Shown one piece after another: positions 53,852 to 58,829 of a DNA stretch of 58,829 nt. The stretch's first letter is position 1. Each line of letters begins with the position of its first letter. The stretch is from Candidatus Omnitrophota bacterium. GTDB lineage: Bacteria; Omnitrophota; Omnitrophia; JAHJGZ01. Both the position numbers and the translations under genes were made by a program. Where the stretch lies: the NCBI GenBank assembly GCA_018823795.1, contig JAHJGZ010000055.1, forward strand, positions 1-58,829, read 5' to 3'. The notes beneath the pieces were generated by a model. The model was not told the origin of the DNA, ran no database searches, and saw nothing but the letters and a program-made list of their open reading frames with translations.

Positions 53852-54709
53852 ATGGTTGAAGTAATTCAAGTGCGGATGCGGGAATCAGGGAAGGTGGTTT
53901 TTTATAATGCGCGGGGCATAAAATTTAATGTTGGTGAATATATTGTTTTAGAGGCTGACAGGGGTATTGATTATGGACAGGTTGTTTCAGAGACGGAGTT
54001 GATAGAAAATGCCGCTTTTGATGAACCGCTCAAAGCGGTGATTCGACGTGTTGATAATAAAGATAAAGAAAAAATAAAAAAGAATAAACAAAAATCTCGG
54101 GAAGCGCATAACATTTGCGAAAAAAAGATAATAGAACATCGCCTCCCTATGAAGCTTGTTGACACGGAATATGCGTTCGATGTTTCCAAACTTGTATTTT
54201 ATTTCACCTCAGAAGGAAGAGTCGATTTTAGAGATTTAGTGAAAGATTTAGCGGCTGTATTTAAAGTGCGTATTGAGCTGAGGCAAATTGGCGTTCGCGA
54301 TGAAGCAAAAATGCTTGGTGGCTTAGGACATTGCGGGCGTAAACTCTGTTGCGGTACGTTCTTAAAAGATTTTGAACCGGTTACTATTAAGATGGCGAAA
54401 GAGCAAAACATGTCGCTCAATCCTACGAAAATTTCTGGCGTCTGTGGTCGTCTCATGTGTTGTCTTGATTATGAATATAAAACATATAAAGATTTTTCAG
54501 CGTATTTACCGGTAGAAGGCGAGAGACTTAAAACACCAGAAGGAACGGTGAGGGTAAGAAATGTTAATATCCTTAAAAAGAAGGTTATGGTTGAATTTGA
54601 AGACGGGTTAGTTAAGGAAATTTCATTTGCAGAATGTAGCTGTCCCGAGCATGGATGTCCAGTACATAAAAAAATTACGGTTTTAAAAAGGAAGAAAGGG
54701 AAAGGATGA
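53852..54709 (+). CDS. PSP1-domain protein (RicT/YaaT family)
   Basis: Predicted 285-residue soluble protein. GIDYGQVVSETE, EYAFDVSKLVFYFTSEGRVDFRDLVKDLAAVFKVRIELRQIGVRDEAKMLGG, GHCGRKLCCGTFLKDFEPV and NPTKISGVCGRLMCCLDYE are the PSP1/RicT signatures, including the paired cysteines reported to ligate Fe-S clusters in the Bacillus Ric complex. In Bacillus RicT stimulates RNA processing by RNase Y. The tmk-holB-PSP1-metG-tatD gene order is widely conserved and seen here. Ends 4 nt into metG (ATGA overlap). Confidence 0.93.
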   Translation: MVEVIQVRMRESGKVVFYNARGIKFNVGEYIVLEADRGIDYGQVVSETELIENAAFDEPLKAVIRRVDNKDKEKIKKNKQKSREAHNICEKKIIEHRLPMKLVDTEYAFDVSKLVFYFTSEGRVDFRDLVKDLAAVFKVRIELRQIGVRDEAKMLGGLGHCGRKLCCGTFLKDFEPVTIKMAKEQNMSLNPTKISGVCGRLMCCLDYEYKTYKDFSAYLPVEGERLKTPEGTVRVRNVNILKKKVMVEFEDGLVKEISFAECSCPEHGCPVHKKITVLKRKKGKG

Positions 54710-56238
54710 AAGAGTCGTACTATATAACAACACCGATTTATTATGTTAATGATAAACCGCATATTGGACATGCCTATACGACCATCCTGTGTGATACCTT
54801 TGCTCGTTTTAATCGATTATTGGGCAAAAAGGTCTTTTTCCTTACCGGTACCGATGAACATGGAGAAAAAGTAGAACGTACCGCTACTTCCCTTGGTAAG
54901 GAGGTTACCCAGCATGTTGATGATATGGTTGTTCATTTTAAACAGGCATGGAAAAAGCTGAATATCCAATACGATGATTTCATCCGCACCACTGAAGCGC
55001 GCCATAAAGAAGTAGTACACATTGTTGTACGAAAACTTTTAGCAAGCGGAGATATTTATAAAGGGAAGTATGAAGGATGGTATTGTGTGCCCTGTGAATC
55101 GTTTTGGTCTGATGTTCAACTTGCTGATAAAAAATGTCCGGACTGCCATAGAGCGGTAAATCATTATGAAGAAGAGAACTTCTTTTTTAAGCTATCGAAT
55201 TATCAAGATTGGCTTAAACAATATATTTCGGAACACCCTGATTTTATTATCCCGAAAGGGAAACGGCAGGAGGTTCTCTCTTTTTTGAAAGATCCGCTTG
55301 AAGATTTATGTATATCGCGCCCAAAAAAAAGACTTTCCTGGGGAATTCCTTTTCCTGATCATGAACAGTTTGTTATGTATGTTTGGTTCGATGCCTTGAT
55401 TAATTATATTAGTGCTCCTGGCTATAGTGTAAAGAAAGAAACATTTTCTTCCGTCTGGCCTGCTGATATTCATATGATCGGAAAGGATATATTGCGACAG
55501 CATGCCATTTACTGGCCTATTATGCTGAAGGCAGCGGGAATTGAACAGCCGCGTCATATCATAGCCCATGGATGGTGGACTATTGAAGGGAGTAAAGTTT
55601 CAAAATCGCGTGGTAATATTGTCGATCCGATCAATATGGCAGCAATGTATGGTGTTGATACGTTTCGCTACTATATGTTACGTGAAGCAAGCATAGGATC
55701 TGATGGGGCGTATTCTGAGGAATTGTTAATTCGTCGTTTCAATAGTGACCTTGCAAACGATCTTGGCAATCTTGTCTATCGCTCTCTTTCAATGGGTGAA
55801 AGATATTTCAAAGGAGTTATCCCGGCTATTGATCCTCAGACGATTGTGCATCCTATCCGTGAACATGCGGAGCAACTCGGCAAAAAATTGGAGAAGGCTA
55901 TTAATGAAGAATTTGATCCGCGAGCAGCAATTGGTGCCATTTGGGATCTTATTAGCGATGCGAATAAATACGTTGAAGATTCAAAACCGTGGCAGTTAAA
56001 GAAAGATACGAGCAAAGAACACCAATTACGCGAGTTTATGTATACCTTACTTGAAGTTATTAGATTTATTGGTATTGCGCTAACACCCTTCCTACCAGAG
56101 ACAGCAGAAAAAATACTTTTTTTATTAAAAGAAAGTAAAGTAGATGCTGCTGCGCTCAACACCTGGGGAGTTTTACAGCCTGGCAGAACATTAGAAAAAG
56201 GACAACCGCTCTTTCCCAAAATTGAGGATACGCAATAA
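54706..56238 (+). CDS. metG: Methionyl-tRNA synthetase
   Basis: Predicted 510-residue class I synthetase. TTPIYYVNDKPHIGHAYTT (HIGH), TGTDEHGEKVERTA, zinc knuckle CVPCESFW...CPDC, WFDALINYIS, HGWWTIEGSKVSKSRGN (KMSKS as KVSKS), and an anticodon-binding helical end. It lacks the C-terminal EMAP/tRNA-binding domain found in many homologues. Overlaps the neighbours on both sides (ATGA at 54706, TAATG at 56238). Confidence 0.95.
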   Translation: MKESYYITTPIYYVNDKPHIGHAYTTILCDTFARFNRLLGKKVFFLTGTDEHGEKVERTATSLGKEVTQHVDDMVVHFKQAWKKLNIQYDDFIRTTEARHKEVVHIVVRKLLASGDIYKGKYEGWYCVPCESFWSDVQLADKKCPDCHRAVNHYEEENFFFKLSNYQDWLKQYISEHPDFIIPKGKRQEVLSFLKDPLEDLCISRPKKRLSWGIPFPDHEQFVMYVWFDALINYISAPGYSVKKETFSSVWPADIHMIGKDILRQHAIYWPIMLKAAGIEQPRHIIAHGWWTIEGSKVSKSRGNIVDPINMAAMYGVDTFRYYMLREASIGSDGAYSEELLIRRFNSDLANDLGNLVYRSLSMGERYFKGVIPAIDPQTIVHPIREHAEQLGKKLEKAINEEFDPRAAIGAIWDLISDANKYVEDSKPWQLKKDTSKEHQLREFMYTLLEVIRFIGIALTPFLPETAEKILFLLKESKVDAAALNTWGVLQPGRTLEKGQPLFPKIEDTQ

Positions 56239-57617
56239 TGTTGGTTGATACACATGCTCACCTAGATTTTCATAATTACCATGAGGATCGTGACGCCGTT
56301 ATAGAACGTGCGTATAAAAGCGGTGTGAGTCACATTATTAATGTAGGTGTTACGATCGAAAGTTCACGTCTCAGTATTGAACTTGCTCGAAAGTTTGCAC
56401 ATGTCTATGCATCTATCGGCATTCATCCACATGAAGCTTCCCAAATCGTATTGCAGGAAGTGTTACCGATACTTACTGACTATGCACACGAGGGGAAGGT
56501 CGTAGCATTAGGAGAAGTTGGACTTGATTATTACCGTACGTTGGCTTCACCTGAAGATCAAAAAAAACTTTTTCGTGAGATGCTCAGACTTTCTCAAAAT
56601 CTTTCGTTGCCACTCATCTTGCATGTACGTGATTCATATAATGATTTATTTACCATTCTCCGTGAAGAATTAGGGAAGGGGCCGCTTAAAGGAGTATTGC
56701 ATTGTTTTTCTGGGGATGAGAGAGTTCTTCACGAAGCTCTTTCGCTAGGACTGTTTATATCTTTTACGGGGCAAGTTACCTATCAGAAAAATGATATGTT
56801 GCGGAAATTAGTATCATTAGTTCCTGATGAACGGCTTCTGCTTGAGACCGATTCCCCATTTTTATCTCCGCACGTCCACCGGGGGAAACGTAATGAGCCG
56901 TCTTTTTTATGTGAAACCGCCCGTTGTATTGCTGATGAGCGACACCTTAGTGTGGATGATGTAGGTCGAATCACAACATTGAATTGTCACCAGCTATTTG
57001 GATTTCCCGACGTTGCTGTAACCCCCAAGGCTGTTTATAAGATTCGCAATTCACTTTATATTAATACAACAACACACTGTACGAATGAGTGTTCTTTTTG
57101 TGCACGATTTTTTGATGATTTTGTAAAAGGGCATAACGTACGTATACAAAAGGATCCAAATCCTTCAGCGGTTCTTCAAGACATTGACACCTTCGAGGGA
57201 GATTTTAAAGAAGTTGTTTTTTGTGGATTTGGTGAACCATTTATACGTTTAGATTTTATAAAAGAAGTTTCACGTCAACTCAAAAAGAAAGGTGTCTATA
57301 TTCGTATTGATACCAACGGGCACGGCAATCTCATCCATACACGAAATATCCTCCCTGAACTTAAAGGATTAATTGATGAACTCTGTGTAAGTCTTAACAC
57401 TCACAATGAAGTATTGTATAGAAAGATTTGCCGTCCCCATTTTGAAGGGAATGTTTTTCAAGAAGTAATTTCATTTATTCATGAAGCCAAAAAAGTTATC
57501 CCCCATATTTCTATAACGTTTTTAGATTTACCGGATGTTGATATAGGTGAAATGGAAAAAATTGCACAAACCTTAGGCGTTGCATCTCGTATGCGACGTT
57601 TCAATAGCGTAGGGTAA
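56238..57617 (+). CDS. TatD-family hydrolase fused to a radical SAM domain
   Basis: Predicted 459-residue two-domain protein. Residues about 1-255 are a TatD-type metal-dependent deoxyribonuclease (LVDTHAHLDF, GEVGLDYYR, LPLILHVRDS, LHCFSGD, LLLETDSPFLSPHVHRGKRNEPSF; all metal ligands appear present). Residues about 265-459 are a radical SAM domain with CTNECSFC (C-x3-C-x2-C) in YINTTTHCTNECSFCARFFDDF, then VVFCGFGEPFIRLD and IRIDTNGHGN. A stand-alone 'TatD-linked radical SAM' family is known to be encoded beside tatD; here the two are one chain. The substrate is unknown; a link between nucleic-acid end processing or proofreading and radical chemistry is speculative. Coupled to metG by a 1-nt overlap. 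Confidence 0.9.
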   Translation: MLVDTHAHLDFHNYHEDRDAVIERAYKSGVSHIINVGVTIESSRLSIELARKFAHVYASIGIHPHEASQIVLQEVLPILTDYAHEGKVVALGEVGLDYYRTLASPEDQKKLFREMLRLSQNLSLPLILHVRDSYNDLFTILREELGKGPLKGVLHCFSGDERVLHEALSLGLFISFTGQVTYQKNDMLRKLVSLVPDERLLLETDSPFLSPHVHRGKRNEPSFLCETARCIADERHLSVDDVGRITTLNCHQLFGFPDVAVTPKAVYKIRNSLYINTTTHCTNECSFCARFFDDFVKGHNVRIQKDPNPSAVLQDIDTFEGDFKEVVFCGFGEPFIRLDFIKEVSRQLKKKGVYIRIDTNGHGNLIHTRNILPELKGLIDELCVSLNTHNEVLYRKICRPHFEGNVFQEVISFIHEAKKVIPHISITFLDLPDVDIGEMEKIAQTLGVASRMRRFNSVG

Positions 57618-57620
57618 ACA

Positions 57621-58697
57621 ATGATAGCTGAAATAAGAGATTTTTTAAATAGAGAAAGAGGGTATTCGTTGTTATTAATAGGAATACTTGTTTTTTATAG
57701 CTTTTTTTTAATACTTTCCGAAAAAGAGGAATATACACCATCGCCTGCGATGGAGAAGATAAAAACGGTACAGGCTTCCTTCGAAAGCCATCGCGATGAG
57801 CAGGATTATCTTGCAAAATTTTTTAACGAGAATAAAGATAGTGCACTTGTTGCGGCCGGATCTTTTATAATGTTCATTTTATTTATTATTATCGGATTCA
57901 TTATGAGTGTTGTCTTCTTTGTGCAACGCATACACGGGCGTTCTCTTCTCGAGCGAGTATCTGATGGGGCAACGGTGGCATGGGGTGTGGGGGATATTGC
58001 AAAAATCATCATCCTTTTTATTTCGATAAGCATTATAACCGGTATAGGGTTTGGTTCTATTAATGATGCGTTTTTTCACGACCAGCATAAAAATCTTTTT
58101 ATTATTCTCCATACCACGGTTACCGATATAGCAATATTATGTTTTATTATGTACTTTATTGTCATTAAATACAAAGCATCGATTAAAACCATCGGATTGA
58201 ATGGCGCGCATGTGATAAAAGATATGATAATAGGAGGAATCAGCTATAGTATGATATTGCCCTATTTACTCGCCGTCATTGTGTTGCTCAGTATTATTAT
58301 GCAGATGATTCAATTTGAACCGCCGCCGCATCCTCTTGTTGATATTTTTTTAATTGAAGATAGGCAAAGTCCTTTTCTTATCGGTTTTTCAATAGTCTTA
58401 GCATGTGTCATTGGCCCTTTTATTGAAGAGATATTTTTTCGGGGGTTTTGTTATAATGCTATCAAGAAAAAATGGGGCGTTAGGGCGGCAATGATTGTTA
58501 CTGCTTCGTTTTTTGCTTTTATCCACCAGTCAACATTTTCATTTATTCCCATTTTTTTTCTTGGTTTTATCCTTGCTTATCTTTATGAAAAACGAGGAAC
58601 ACTTATTCCGTCAATAACGTTGCATATTGTCCACAATTCGTTATTTATTGGTTATTTCTTTCTCTTAAAACGATGTGTGATTGATCGAATCGGATAA
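57621..58697 (+). CDS. CPBP-family intramembrane metalloprotease
   Basis: Predicted 358-residue membrane protein with about eight helices. The CPBP/CAAX-Abi motifs are present: PFIEEIFFRGFCYNAI (EExxxR, near 267-282), SFFAFIHQSTFSFIPIFFLGFILAYLY (FxxxH), and LHIVHNSLF (HxxxN). The N-terminal about 180 residues contain two or three further helices and soluble linkers outside the core. In bacteria such proteins act in bacteriocin immunity, prenyl processing or anti-sigma cleavage; no partner hints at which. It starts 3 nt after the TatD fusion. Confidence 0.87.
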   Translation: MIAEIRDFLNRERGYSLLLIGILVFYSFFLILSEKEEYTPSPAMEKIKTVQASFESHRDEQDYLAKFFNENKDSALVAAGSFIMFILFIIIGFIMSVVFFVQRIHGRSLLERVSDGATVAWGVGDIAKIIILFISISIITGIGFGSINDAFFHDQHKNLFIILHTTVTDIAILCFIMYFIVIKYKASIKTIGLNGAHVIKDMIIGGISYSMILPYLLAVIVLLSIIMQMIQFEPPPHPLVDIFLIEDRQSPFLIGFSIVLACVIGPFIEEIFFRGFCYNAIKKKWGVRAAMIVTASFFAFIHQSTFSFIPIFFLGFILAYLYEKRGTLIPSITLHIVHNSLFIGYFFLLKRCVIDRIG

Positions 58698-58701
58698 ACA
58701 T

Positions 58702-58829
58702 ATGGTTTTTATTTTTTGGATCAGTATTTTTCTTATTACGGTGACTATTCATGAATATGCTCATGGACGGGTAGCCTATTTTTTTGGAGACAAAACCGCC
58801 TATTATTCAGGACGCCTTACGTTTAATCC
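58702..58829 (+). CDS. Site-2 protease (M50) family protein, 5' part only
   Basis: The window ends 42 codons into the gene. MVFIFWISIFLITVTIHEYAHGRVAYFFGD shows a first membrane helix with the HExxH-type zinc motif (HEYAH) typical of short M50/SREBP-like peptidases, followed by KTAYYSGRLTFN, matching the usual 'GDxTAxxxGRLTLNP' segment. It follows the CPBP protease by 4 nt, so two intramembrane proteases may be cotranscribed. Confidence 0.85.
   Translation, partial: MVFIFWISIFLITVTIHEYAHGRVAYFFGDKTAYYSGRLTFN

Noticed and set aside
1-58829. tRNA or rRNA genes
   Set aside because: I looked in the gaps for cloverleaf-like segments with GGTTCGA-type T-loops and CCA ends and saw none convincing; a dedicated tRNA search would be decisive.

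Overview
The window reads as a stretch of chromosome from a diderm (two-membrane) bacterium, most likely Candidatus Omnitrophota (OP3) or a close relative. This assignment is an inference. It rests on a BamD-like protein next to an LptE lipoprotein, Lnt with LolCD, an Mla lipid-transport operon, and a Gram-positive-style McsA-McsB-ClpC arginine-phosphorylation module, all in one cell. No rRNA or tRNA gene is present to settle taxonomy. Almost all genes are on the + strand in tight, often 1-20 nt overlapping, operons.

Layout. 0-4.5 kb: two periplasmic binding proteins followed by a methyl-accepting chemotaxis protein, a small chemosensory block. 4.6-11.4 kb: ComEC-type DNA channel with a degenerate C-terminal domain, then a 1036-residue BamD-like protein with a giant coiled-coil extension, a 167-bp tandem repeat, and LptE. 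11.4-28.9 kb: the accessory-looking part. Housekeeping genes (holA, rpsT, murJ, uvrC, an ABC-F ATPase, prfB) are separated by gene-poor islands packed with palindromes and dispersed repeats. Among them sit HicAB, a flavodoxin-like reductase, a zinc-ribbon SDR, an SGNH-like protein, a GT39-like membrane glycosyltransferase, an AbrB-like regulator, a nuclease fusion (DUF1016-N-like plus SNase) and a four-helix-bundle gene framed by repeats. 28.9-58.8 kb: a dense core region nearly free of these repeats, with secA, lnt, lysS (disrupted), lolCD, ilvE-like, mcsAB-clpC, an AsmA-like gene (disrupted), mlaEFD, radA, ispDF, gltX, cysS, tmk, holB, PSP1/RicT, metG, a TatD-radical SAM fusion, a CPBP protease and the start of an M50 protease.

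How it works together. The envelope genes form a connected set: SecA exports, Lnt acylates and LolCD releases lipoproteins, the BamD-like and LptE proteins assemble the outer membrane, and AsmA-like plus Mla move phospholipids. McsA/McsB/ClpC provide phospho-arginine-directed proteolysis.

Most notable observations: (i) a modular family of palindromic repeats confined to about 11-28 kb, including a hairpin whose three copies show compensatory stem changes; (ii) a repeat-framed four-helix-bundle gene with two short gene-less relatives; (iii) a programmed +1 frameshift in prfB; (iv) apparent lesions in lysS (in-frame TAA plus a -1 shift) and in the AsmA-like gene (in-frame TGA); (v) unusual protein architectures: BamD-like coiled coil, ComEC lacking its metal site, DUF1016N-SNase, TatD-radical SAM, and a short UvrC. 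All family calls come from reading the sequence; no database search was run.
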